A DNA stretch of 64,000 bases. It comes from Candidatus Brachythrix odensensis (lineage in GTDB: Bacteria; Chloroflexota; Anaerolineae; J036; Brachytrichaceae). Location: the NCBI GenBank assembly GCA_016714465.1, contig JADKDT010000015.1:1-64000 (forward strand). The letters are read 5' to 3'. The notes beneath the pieces were generated by a model that was given only the letters and a program-made list of their open reading frames with translations, had not been told where the DNA came from and made no database searches. Of this stretch, positions 53,065-60,596 are shown in pieces. The translations under genes were made by a program, and so were the position numbers. Each line of letters starts with the position of its first letter. The first letter of the stretch is position 1.

Positions 53065-54318
53065 TTACGGTCTCGGGGTGCCTACCGGCGTGAACGTTCG
53101 GCGCCACACAAATCGCCGCGCGACGCTTGGCGGGCTCAAATCCGAGTATTGGCGCGCGCCGGTGACCGGGTTGATCGAAACCAGTTCCTTGACCTGCACC
53201 CACCAGGCGAAAGAGCGCTCATCCAAGCCGCCCAGAATGTCGCTGCTGAGCTTGAGCGACGTGGCTTTCGTCTCAAAGATCGGGACGGTAATTGCCCCCG
53301 CCGGCTGAACCTGCACCACATACCATTCGCGCTCGCGCAGAATCCCCGCCGACAGCCACAACAGGGCCACTGTGTCGGTCGTCCCCGTGATAATCTCGCC
53401 GTCGCGCGGTCCGATCAGGCTTGGCGCGGAATACCCGCCCCGCGGGGTCGGGGTTCGGGCAACCACCGGCGTCGCAGTGCTTGCGGGTGTAGGCGTCGCG
53501 AAATTCAGGGTCAGCTTCTGGCCAATCGAGATGCTGCAGTCCTCATCGAGCTTGTTCTGGGCAATGATCTGGCGCACCGTGATGGGAAACCGCTCGGCAA
53601 TTACCCCGCAGACATCGCCGGGGCGCACCTCATAGATGAGTTGGGGTGGGAGTGTGGCGGTTGGGATGGCCACATCCGTTGGCCTGGGTGTTTCGCCCGG
53701 GCGCAAGGTGGGGGAAGGGCCGGCCGTTGGGGTGGGTGCCGGGATGCGCAACGAGGCGCCTTCGACGATAAAGCATCCACCGCCAAGCAGGCTGATGTCG
53801 TTATACGCCGCCAGTTCTCGCACCGACAGGCTGAACCGCTCCGCAATATCGCCGCACGTGTCCCCGAAACGAACCACATACGTGGCGCGGGGAGAGACCG
53901 TGGGGGTGGGTGCCACCGGCACAGGCGTCGGTGGCGACGTCGCGGTAGGCGCCGGTGTGTTTGTCGGCGCGCGGGTCGAAGTGGCGGTCCGAGTGGGCGC
54001 GCTCGTCGGCGCGATACCGATGGCGGCTGGATCCTGTTCGAGCACGGCCCGGGCGCCGAGTGCCAGCCCGCCGATGACAATGACCACCCCAATCACGCCC
54101 CAGGGCAGGCCGCGCATAACGCCAAGAATGAGCCGACCCACCGTCGGGCGCGGCGCGGCAAGCGCCGGAACGGGCGCCCGACCCTCATCGGACGGGGCGA
54201 TATCGACGATGACCGGCTCAGATTCGTGTCCGCAGATCGGGCAGATGGCCAGCTCGGCGGCCAACTTCGAACTGCAGGAAGGGCATCGACGCGTTGTCTT
54301 GCCTGCGTTCGTCTGCAT
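53065..54318 (-). CDS. LysM-repeat protein with N-terminal zinc ribbon and one membrane helix
   Basis: A 417-residue protein. A CPSC-(13)-CPIC zinc ribbon (residues about 12-30) is followed by a membrane helix (GLPWGVIGVVIVIGGLALGA, about 90-110). Two LysM-like domains come next (YVVRFGDTCGDIAERFSLSVRELAAYN and YEVRPGDVCGVIAERFPITVRQIIAQN), separated by Thr/Pro-rich linkers. A C-terminal domain follows (SLIGPRDGEIITGTTDTVALLW...). The ribbon would be cytoplasmic and the LysM domains outside, probably binding peptidoglycan or other glycans. Each LysM has Cys residues that could form disulfides. The start overlaps nothing; the HD hydrolase gene ends 8 nt upstream in the same direction. Confidence 0.85.
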   Translation of the reverse strand: MQTNAGKTTRRCPSCSSKLAAELAICPICGHESEPVIVDIAPSDEGRAPVPALAAPRPTVGRLILGVMRGLPWGVIGVVIVIGGLALGARAVLEQDPAAIGIAPTSAPTRTATSTRAPTNTPAPTATSPPTPVPVAPTPTVSPRATYVVRFGDTCGDIAERFSLSVRELAAYNDISLLGGGCFIVEGASLRIPAPTPTAGPSPTLRPGETPRPTDVAIPTATLPPQLIYEVRPGDVCGVIAERFPITVRQIIAQNKLDEDCSISIGQKLTLNFATPTPASTATPVVARTPTPRGGYSAPSLIGPRDGEIITGTTDTVALLWLSAGILREREWYVVQVQPAGAITVPIFETKATSLKLSSDILGGLDERSFAWWVQVKELVSINPVTGARQYSDLSPPSVARRFVWRRTFTPVGTPRP

Positions 54319-54326
54319 ACGTTGTG

Positions 54327-54929
54327 TCAGGCGGACTTGACGCCATCCAGACCCAGGCCGGCCGCATTGGCCTGCATGGCGGCAAGCACGATCGCAATGT
54401 GCTCGTCAAGCGGCATGCCGAGCGCCCGAGTTGCCTCTTCGATCTCCTCCCGATGCACACCCGCGGCGAAGCCCTTCTCCTTCCACTTCTTCTTGATGGA
54501 CGAGAGCTGCACATCTGCGATGTTTTTCGAGGGCCGCACAAACGCGACGGCGGCGACCAATCCAGTCAACTCGTCGACGGCGACGAGCGTTTTCTCCATG
54601 TCGGTCGTGGGGTGAACGCCGGTCCGCTCGGTGGCATGGGCGAGGATTCCCTGCAGAATCTCATCAGGCCAACCCCGCTCGCGCAGGACCTTGACACCCA
54701 TGACTGGATGGCACTCATCTCCGGTCAGAACCGGATAGCGCTGGTAGTCGAAGTCGTGGATCAGGCCAAGCAGGCCCCACATCTCCGGATCGCCGCCATA
54801 ACGCGGCGCATAAGCGCGCATTGCGGTCTCAACGGAAAGCATGTGACGGATGAGCGCCGGGTCCGTCGTCCATTCAGTCACAAGCGCCCACGCGGCAGCG
54901 CGGTCATGGGTGTGTTCTTCGGCAGTCAT
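54327..54929 (-). CDS. HD-domain (HDIG) phosphohydrolase
   Basis: A 200-residue HD-superfamily protein: LIRHMLSVETAMRAYA, then MWGLLGLIHDFDYQRYP (metal-binding HD), ILAHATERTGVHP and the second Asp in VAVDELTGLVAAVAFVRPSKNI. The family hydrolyses phosphate esters or nucleotides; the substrate here is not known. ATG 54929 follows a TAAACT box by 8 nt. It is probably co-transcribed with the LysM gene. Confidence 0.88.
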   Translation of the reverse strand: MTAEEHTHDRAAAWALVTEWTTDPALIRHMLSVETAMRAYAPRYGGDPEMWGLLGLIHDFDYQRYPVLTGDECHPVMGVKVLRERGWPDEILQGILAHATERTGVHPTTDMEKTLVAVDELTGLVAAVAFVRPSKNIADVQLSSIKKKWKEKGFAAGVHREEIEEATRALGMPLDEHIAIVLAAMQANAAGLGLDGVKSA

Positions 54930-54937
54930 GAACGGAG

Positions 54938-54943
54938 AGTTTA
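54938..54943 (-). promoter_or_regulatory. -10 box (TAAACT) of the HD/LysM operon, leaderless type
   Basis: On the minus strand TAAACT ends 8 nt before ATG 54929, with no Shine-Dalgarno between. The match is to TANNNT only, so confidence is modest. Confidence 0.4.
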
Positions 54944-55050
54944 GCATGCAGGCGAACGCGGGCGGGCTGTCCAGTGCCGGTCCTCCCGTGAGAGATTTCT
55001 CATTTTCGATTCATGGCCATTCGCTTGAACGAGGGTGATGATCAGATCAA

Positions 55051-55482
55051 ATGAGACACGATCCCATCCATCTCAACAAGACAATGGCAGCCAGCCTGGT
55101 CGTGGTTGGGGCGTTCGCGCTGTTGGCCGGCCTGCGCCTATCGCCTGTTGGGGCCATCGCACCTTCAAAGCGCGGGACGCCGTCCGCATCAGAATTGACT
55201 GCGACCGTATACATGCCGGCCGTGACGACCGCGCTGCAGCGGACGCTTCAGTCGTCGACCGCGAGCCGGCTACTTGCGTCGAATTGCTTTCAGTGCCACG
55301 GGACCGACGGAAAATCCAGCAGCGGCATTGACCGCCTGGCCGGAATGAGCGCATCGGAAATCATCGATGAGATGCAGAGCATGCGGGTCGAACCGATCGG
55401 CAACGACATCATGAAGGCCCATGCCCGCGGCTATACCGACGCGGAACTCCTTCTCATCGCCGACTATTTCTCGCGCCAGTAA
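55051..55482 (+). CDS. fccA: Flavocytochrome c sulfide dehydrogenase, cytochrome c subunit
   Basis: A 143-residue exported c-type cytochrome with signal peptide (MAASLVVVGAFALLAGLRLSPVGAIA; cleavage near the AIA) and one haem site, Cys79-Cys82-His83 (NCFQCHGTDG). The distal side reads AGMSASEIIDEMQSMR...DIMKAHARGYTDAELLLIADYFSRQ, the usual end of small FccA/cytochrome c553 proteins with a Met ligand. It takes electrons from the FAD subunit encoded next. ATG 55051 is used; the ATG at 55084 also gives a good signal peptide. A hairpin separates it from the flavoprotein gene. Confidence 0.88.
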   Translation: MRHDPIHLNKTMAASLVVVGAFALLAGLRLSPVGAIAPSKRGTPSASELTATVYMPAVTTALQRTLQSSTASRLLASNCFQCHGTDGKSSSGIDRLAGMSASEIIDEMQSMRVEPIGNDIMKAHARGYTDAELLLIADYFSRQ

Positions 55483-55504
55483 ATATCTATGAAGCACGAA
55501 CAAC

Positions 55505-55539
55505 ACCTGGATTCCGGGACATCGTCTCGAAATCCAGGT
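55505..55539 (+). other. Intercistronic hairpin between the FccA and FccB genes
   Basis: A stem of 9 perfect pairs (acctggatt/aatccaggt), then one mismatch and 5 more pairs including one G-T, with the loop catcg. No T-run follows, so it is not a standard terminator. It could stabilise or process the upstream cytochrome message to set the subunit ratio. Confidence 0.6.
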
Positions 55540-55564
55540 TCTGTTGGGAGTTCAGGGAGACCAG

Positions 55565-56860
55565 ATGATTTCACGCAGACAGTTTCTGACGGTGGCCGGC
55601 GCTGGCGCGCTTGGAATTGCGGCGCAACGCGCCCTTGCGGTTTCAGACGCGCACGCGCCTACGCGTATCTCGACCCGGGATCGCGCAGGTGCGGCACCCG
55701 CCCTGGCCGGGCGGGTCGTTGTTGTGGGTGGCGGGATGGGGGGCGCAACTGCGGCCAGGTTCCTCAAACTCTGGGGCGGCGCGCAACTCCAGGTCATCCT
55801 CATTGAAAAGAATCTGAGTTACACCTCCAACATTCTGAGCAACCTTGTGCTCACTGGGCAAAAGACCATTCCAGGCCTGCAATACACGTACGCCCAATTG
55901 CAGGCGATTGGCGTCACCGTGATGCAAGGTGAGGTGCTTTCGATCAACGCGGGTCCGCGCACTTTGACGTTGGCCGGGGGCCAGTTGGTTTCGTATGATC
56001 GGCTGGTTCTCTCACCCGGGATCGACTTCGATCTCTTGCCGGGTCTGACGAACTACGACGATATCGTCCACGCGTGGCAGGCCGGCCCGCAGACGATCCG
56101 CCTGGCCCAACAGCTACAGGCCATGCCCGCGGGCGGTGCCTTTGTCATGACGATTCCGGCAGCCCCTTTCCGCTGCCCGCCCGGGCCCTATGAGCGCGCC
56201 TGTGTGGTGGCCGACTACGTGCAGCGACAAAAGCCGGGCTCAAAGGTGATTGTGCTTGACGCCAATCCGAATGTCATGGCCGAGCGTCATACCTTTGAGA
56301 CGGCCTTCAACGGCATCTTCGCCAACACGATCGAGTACCACACCGGCGTCACGATCAACAGTATTGATGCGGCGACGCGCACGATAGACACCAGCATTGG
56401 CGCAATTGCGGGGGCTGTGCTCAATCCAATTCCACCCCACAGGGCCGGACGGCTCGTGCGCGACAACGGACTCGCGAACGTTGGCGGTCGCTGGGCCGGG
56501 GTGAACGTGCTCACCTATGAATCGACCGCGCAGCCGTTTGTGCATGTCATTGGCGACGCGAGCAGCACGACCCAGCCCAAAGCCGGACACATCGCCAATG
56601 CCGAAGCCAAGGTGTGCGCGGACGCCATCCTGCATATGATGGCCGGCGAGCCGGTCAACGGCGCGCCCGTCACGAACTCGGCCTGCTATTCGCCCATTAC
56701 GGCGACGACGGCCTCCTGGCTCACCGCGATTTACCACTACGACCCGATCAGCCAGACCATGAAAACGCCCGGCCCGATGGAGGCCGAATCGCCCAGCGGC
56801 GATGGTTTCGAGATGATGGGCAAGTGGTTTACCAACCTGATGAAGGATTCGTTTGGTTAG
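55565..56860 (+). CDS. fccB: Flavocytochrome c sulfide dehydrogenase, FAD subunit
   Basis: A 431-residue flavoprotein that oxidises sulfide to sulfur or polysulfide outside the membrane. The N-terminus ISRRQFLTVAGAGALGIAA is a twin-arginine (Tat) signal. The FAD motif is GRVVVVGGGMGGATAARFLKLWGG. The redox Cys pair known from the family can be read in FRCPPGPYERAC and TNSACYSPITA. The C-terminal FAD block is FVHVIGDASSTTQPKAGHIANAEAKV. ATG 55565 gives the proper Tat signal; a GTG at 55544 would place extra residues before it. Partner of the preceding cytochrome. Confidence 0.93.
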   Translation: MISRRQFLTVAGAGALGIAAQRALAVSDAHAPTRISTRDRAGAAPALAGRVVVVGGGMGGATAARFLKLWGGAQLQVILIEKNLSYTSNILSNLVLTGQKTIPGLQYTYAQLQAIGVTVMQGEVLSINAGPRTLTLAGGQLVSYDRLVLSPGIDFDLLPGLTNYDDIVHAWQAGPQTIRLAQQLQAMPAGGAFVMTIPAAPFRCPPGPYERACVVADYVQRQKPGSKVIVLDANPNVMAERHTFETAFNGIFANTIEYHTGVTINSIDAATRTIDTSIGAIAGAVLNPIPPHRAGRLVRDNGLANVGGRWAGVNVLTYESTAQPFVHVIGDASSTTQPKAGHIANAEAKVCADAILHMMAGEPVNGAPVTNSACYSPITATTASWLTAIYHYDPISQTMKTPGPMEAESPSGDGFEMMGKWFTNLMKDSFG

Positions 56861-56885
56861 TGATCCTTCACGCGACTCAGGTCTG

Positions 56886-56924
56886 GAAGCGCCACCCGCC
56901 GGCGAAGCTGGCGGGTGGCGCTTC
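56886..56924. repeat. Palindrome family copy 10 (18-bp arms, one mismatch)
   Basis: Inverted repeat around the loop gaa (56904-56906). The outer arm reads gaagcgccacccgcc. It lies 26 nt after the FccB stop, but no T-run follows. Confidence 0.85.
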
Positions 56925-56952
56925 GATTTGCCAAATCGAATAGACTGCGGGG

Positions 56953-57324
56953 ATGGATCTCCGCAATCCCGTCGTCCAGCTTTGCGCGCAAGGAACGCAG
57001 GCCGAGTTCGACGGGCGAATCGACGACGCCAAGGCGCTATATGCGCGGGCATGGGAATCTGCCCGTGACGATTTTGAGGCCTGCGTCGCCGCCCACTATG
57101 TCGCGCGCCGCCAGGATAATCCGGCCGAGACCATGCGTTGGAACGAGGTCGCGCTCGCCCGCGCAAACGCCGTGGCCGATGATGGCGTCCAGGCGTTCTA
57201 TCCGTCGCTGTATGTGAATCTGGGCCACTCCCATGAAATGATGGGGAATCTGTCTGAGGCCCGCCGATACTACAAAATGGCGGCGGAGTTGGGCTTGCAG
57301 CATCAGGAGAACTCGGAACTATGA
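56953..57324 (+). CDS. Small tetratricopeptide-repeat protein
   Basis: A 123-residue all-helical protein with TPR-like repeats: AEFDGRIDDAKALYARAWESA and YVNLGHSHEMMGNLSEARRYYKMAAELGL. It has no signal peptide or other domain, so it is probably a cytoplasmic adaptor. It overlaps the start of the Crp-family gene (ATGA), suggesting the two are translated together. Confidence 0.8.
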   Translation: MDLRNPVVQLCAQGTQAEFDGRIDDAKALYARAWESARDDFEACVAAHYVARRQDNPAETMRWNEVALARANAVADDGVQAFYPSLYVNLGHSHEMMGNLSEARRYYKMAAELGLQHQENSEL

Positions 57325-58003
57325 CCGTTCGTTTCGACACGGACGGCCTGATGAAGCAACTGGCTGGCCTGCCCTACTTCAAGGCGCTCGACCCACCGAT
57401 GCTGGCGCGCCTTGCTCATGGCGCGGTCTGGCGCGAATACGCAACGGGCGAGACCGTCTTCCTCGAAGGTGACACTGCGCCGGGCCTCTACTTTCTTGCG
57501 TCAGGCTGGCTGAAGGTCGCCCGGTCCTCATTGGGCGGGCGCGAACAGGTGTTGCGCTACCTCGGGCCAGGTGAGACATTCAATGAGATTGGCGCTTTCG
57601 CTTGCCGGGCCAACCCGGCGACGGCGATCGCCCTTGAGCCGGCCGGCGTGTGGCTGCTTCAACGTGAGGCGATCGCGCGTCTCGTGCGTGAGCAGCCCGA
57701 ACTGGCCCAGCGCATCATCGAGACGATGGCCGACCGGGTAATCGAACTTGTCAATCTGGTCGCGGATCTCTCCTTCGGTCCGTGACGGGTCGTCTGGCAC
57801 GATTGCTTCTCGATGAGGCGGACGGCGATGTCCATCATCGGCCCCGCTGGCGCACACAGGCCGAATTGGCCTCGCGCCTGGGCACGGTCCCGGATGTTGT
57901 GCAGCGCGCGTTGCGTGGCCTCGAGAACGATGGCGCAATTGAGATCCTGCCGCGCCAAATCTTGATCCGCAATCGGGACGCCCTCGAGAAGCTCGGCGGC
58001 TAG
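57321..58003 (+). CDS. Crp/Fnr family transcription regulator, one frameshift
   Basis: The N-terminal cyclic-nucleotide-binding fold (LPYFKALDPPMLARLAHGAVWREYATGETVFLEGDTAPGLYFLASGWLKV, then GPGETFNEIGAF) is followed by a dimerisation helix and, in the next frame, a winged helix (RWRTQAELASRLGTVPDVVQRALRGLENDGAIEIL). The frame breaks near 57775, where LVADLSF passes to SVTGRLARLLLDEADG; adding one C restores a normal protein of about 227 residues. The split lies at the domain boundary with a GTGA overlap, so two separate proteins are possible but less likely. No Fnr-type N-terminal cysteines are seen. It may control the sulfide-dehydrogenase and membrane-protein genes around it. Confidence 0.82.
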
Positions 58004-58043
58004 AAGCTCCATAGACACCTGGAGAGACCGCAATACCCGACTA

Positions 58044-59318
58044 ATGTCGGAGACAACCGGCTACAGACCCACTACGCTGGCTCTTGGGAAGGTGTTAAAC
58101 ATGTTCAATCCGTATCTCCTGATGGTCGTGATATTTGCGGGTCTTGCGGCGCTGACAGCGTTGGACGCGTCGATCGTGTCGATAAATCTGCTGCCGTTTC
58201 TGAGCGGCTTGCGCTGGCTCCGGGTGCACTTTATTACGCTCGGCGTCGTCACCGAGACGGTGTTTGGCCTCACGGCAGCGCTTGTAGCCGCCCGGTCGAC
58301 CCTGGCGCGCCCAAAGACACGCTGGGACATCTGGATACTGCTGAATGGCGGACTGCTAACCCTGATGGTTGGGATTCCGCTGATCAATCAGGCCTTGATC
58401 CTCATCGGCGGCTCACTCATTTTTGTGGCAGCGTGCCTGCTGCTTCACCAACTTAGCGGGCTCAGACAATCGGGGTCGGCAAGCAAGCCCACGCTGTCCG
58501 GGCGCCGGTTTTTCATGACGGGGCTCAGTTTTCTGCTTTTGGGCATCTTTGTCGGCACTGGACTCTGGCTGGGCTGGCCGGAAGCGTTTCGGATCCAGAC
58601 GCCGCTCGAGGTCCACATCCATGCCAACAGTTGGGGTTTCATGTCCCTGACCTTCGCCGGCCTGATCGTCGCGCTGTATCCCGCGTGGACCCAGCGTCCG
58701 CTGGCCTGGGCGCGCTCGATCAGTCCCATTTTCTGGATGATGAGTGTGGGGGCGTTTGGATTGGTGCTTGGTCCGTGGTTCAATTCGGAATTCTTTACCG
58801 TGGCGGGCATCGCGCTGCATCTGCCAGCGACGGTTTGGCTGCTGTTGAATGTGATCAAGCCGCTTGTCCGCGATTCTGGCATTTGGCGCCGTCCGGGGAT
58901 GTGGCATCTCATCACCTCATACGCATGGATTCTTGCCCCAGTGCTTGTAGCGCCCCTGATCCTGCTCAAGGTCCCTGGATTTCCCGGCGCTGGGGTTGAG
59001 CAGAGCGCGCCGCAAGCCCTGATCTATGGCTGGGTGTTGCAGTTCAGCTATGCGTTCATCCCGTATCTCTTCTCGCGGGCGTTCCGGCCCGGGCAGCCCG
59101 CCGAGCTTGGCGGGAACTGGTTCAGCCTGATCACCGTCCATCTTGGCGGCATCTCGTTGTGGGCGAGCATCTTCATCCCGGCCTATCAGTCAGTGTTGTT
59201 TGGCGCAGCCTACCTCTTGTGGGCGCTCTCACTCATCCCGATCGCCTACGGACTATGGCGTGTCGTGAGCGGCGCCGCCAATGCGATCGAGTCAAACGTC
59301 GAACCGGCCATAATCTAG
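58044..59318 (+). CDS. Polytopic membrane protein, NnrS/haem-copper-oxidase subunit I-like
   Basis: A 424-residue protein with about 12 membrane helices and conserved His residues in or near them: LRVHFITLGVVTETVFGL, LEVHIHANSWGFMSLTFAGLIVALYP, ALHLPATVW and FSLITVHLGGISLWASIF. This recalls NnrS and distant cytochrome oxidase subunit I-like proteins that bind haem and/or copper and are often linked to NO or redox stress. The assignment is from general pattern only. It follows the Crp-family gene on the same strand by 40 nt. Confidence 0.6.
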   Translation: MSETTGYRPTTLALGKVLNMFNPYLLMVVIFAGLAALTALDASIVSINLLPFLSGLRWLRVHFITLGVVTETVFGLTAALVAARSTLARPKTRWDIWILLNGGLLTLMVGIPLINQALILIGGSLIFVAACLLLHQLSGLRQSGSASKPTLSGRRFFMTGLSFLLLGIFVGTGLWLGWPEAFRIQTPLEVHIHANSWGFMSLTFAGLIVALYPAWTQRPLAWARSISPIFWMMSVGAFGLVLGPWFNSEFFTVAGIALHLPATVWLLLNVIKPLVRDSGIWRRPGMWHLITSYAWILAPVLVAPLILLKVPGFPGAGVEQSAPQALIYGWVLQFSYAFIPYLFSRAFRPGQPAELGGNWFSLITVHLGGISLWASIFIPAYQSVLFGAAYLLWALSLIPIAYGLWRVVSGAANAIESNVEPAII

Positions 59319-59320
59319 GG

Positions 59321-59734
59321 ATGACCTCATGCGAGCACTGTCACGCTCCCGATCGCGATCTTTACGGACCAGGCCGTCGGCCCGCGCTCTCGGACCTCGA
59401 TGTCGGCACCTGGATCAGCCTGTGTCGATGCGTAACATGTGGCGCGCTCTGGTGCGCCTCACTTTATGAGCCGTACGCCGCATTTGAGTATGTTGTGCGT
59501 TGGACGCACGGCCCCGCGGATTGGCGCCGCGTCCACGATCTGGATGATGGTCGAATGCTCCTGCGCTGGCATGCGACCGAAATCCGAATGGATTGGCGGA
59601 TGCTTCCAGACGATGAGCGCCGGGCGGTTGATGCCCATCGAAAACGCAGCGGCGGCCACAACCCCATCGACAACCCGGCCGCATTTGGGACGTTTTCCGC
59701 GGCCGAGCTCATGTTGCGCGTTGGGCAGCCGTAG
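59321..59734 (+). CDS. Small protein with two CxxC motifs, unknown function
   Basis: A 137-residue protein. The CEHC (residues 4-7) and CRCVTCGALWC blocks would form a zinc ribbon. The rest (YVVRWTHGPADWRRVHDLDDGRMLLRWHATEIRMDW) matches no family I recognise. ATG 59321 is 2 nt after the preceding stop, so the genes are likely co-transcribed. Confidence 0.65.
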   Translation: MTSCEHCHAPDRDLYGPGRRPALSDLDVGTWISLCRCVTCGALWCASLYEPYAAFEYVVRWTHGPADWRRVHDLDDGRMLLRWHATEIRMDWRMLPDDERRAVDAHRKRSGGHNPIDNPAAFGTFSAAELMLRVGQP

Positions 59735-59790
59735 CGCTCCTGACTTGGCTTGGCTCTCAGGCGGATGACGAGTGTCGTGACCAGAGGGGT

Positions 59791-60427
59791 CTAAGGTATC
59801 GGCTCCGGCGCGCCGAGAACCGGCAGCGGCCGGGTCACATACAGCTCAAAGAGGGCGTTGGCCGACGCCGCGACTTCACGAATCTCATTGCCCCACTGGC
59901 CGAGGTAAGCGCGCCGATCCGACGCATAGCCGGTTGCGCGCACGCCCAGCGCATTGCACGAGGTAATTGCCCGCGACAGATGAAACCTCTGGGTTACCAG
60001 CACGGCTTCACTCAGCCCAAATGGCATGCGCCCGGTAGCAGGTGTCGTAAATGCTCCGCCCGGCAAAGTCCAGGGCGATGTCGGCGTCGGCGACGCCCAG
60101 CGCAAGCGCCGTGCGGCGCATGGCGCCGGGCTCGTTGTAGTCCAGCGTCCGGTTGTCGCCGCTCAGGAGCAGTTTTTTGACGGTGCCGGCCCGGTAGAGT
60201 TCCGCTGCAGCCGCGACCCGGTCATACAAAATAGCCGACACGGTTTCGCCGCGCACGGCCGCGCCAAAGACGATGGCGACGCGGGTGGGGCGCACCGCCC
60301 GCGCCTCATTGGCGATTTGCGGGGCGGCGCTCGCAACCATCGCAAGGCGCACGGGCAGGGCGATCCAGGCGGCGAAGAGCAGCACCGCGGCTGCGATACG
60401 GGCCCAACGTACGCAGAGCGCAGACAT
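59791..60427 (-). CDS. SanA/DUF218-type membrane-anchored protein, one frameshift
   Basis: Starting at ATG 60427: an N-terminal membrane helix (RIAAAVLLFAAWIALPVRLAMVAS), then AIVFGAAVRGETVSAILYDRVAAAAELYRAGTVKKLLLSGDN, GAMRRTALALGVADADIALDFAGRSIYDTCYRA, and, after one T is added near 60028, FGLSEAVLVTQRFHLSRAITSCNALGV. The DUF218 fold is seen in SanA (vancomycin exclusion at high temperature) and YdcF. SanA is tied to envelope permeability; the reaction is unknown. The T-run indel suggests a sequencing error. Confidence 0.82.
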
Positions 60428-60596
60428 ACGCGAGTCGTCGCATGAGCAATGGTCCCTTGCGCCGGTCACTCACTTAAGTGAAACCGATTTTTGCGGATTT
60501 GGACGTGCGCCGCGGCAAAGAAAAAGCAATCGGCAAAATTGCGTAATCTGTGGATAGTTCGCGCTTTTCGTTTTCGCGGACGTGAGTCGTTTTCAT

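Noticed and set aside
57321..58003. Programmed frameshift or two separate Crp proteins
   Set aside because: No slippery sequence was recognised, and many unrelated genes in the window carry similar one-base breaks, so an assembly error is simpler.
60469..60480. Palindrome tcacttaagtga as an operator
   Set aside because: A single 12-bp palindrome without a second copy or a cognate regulator is too weak to call.
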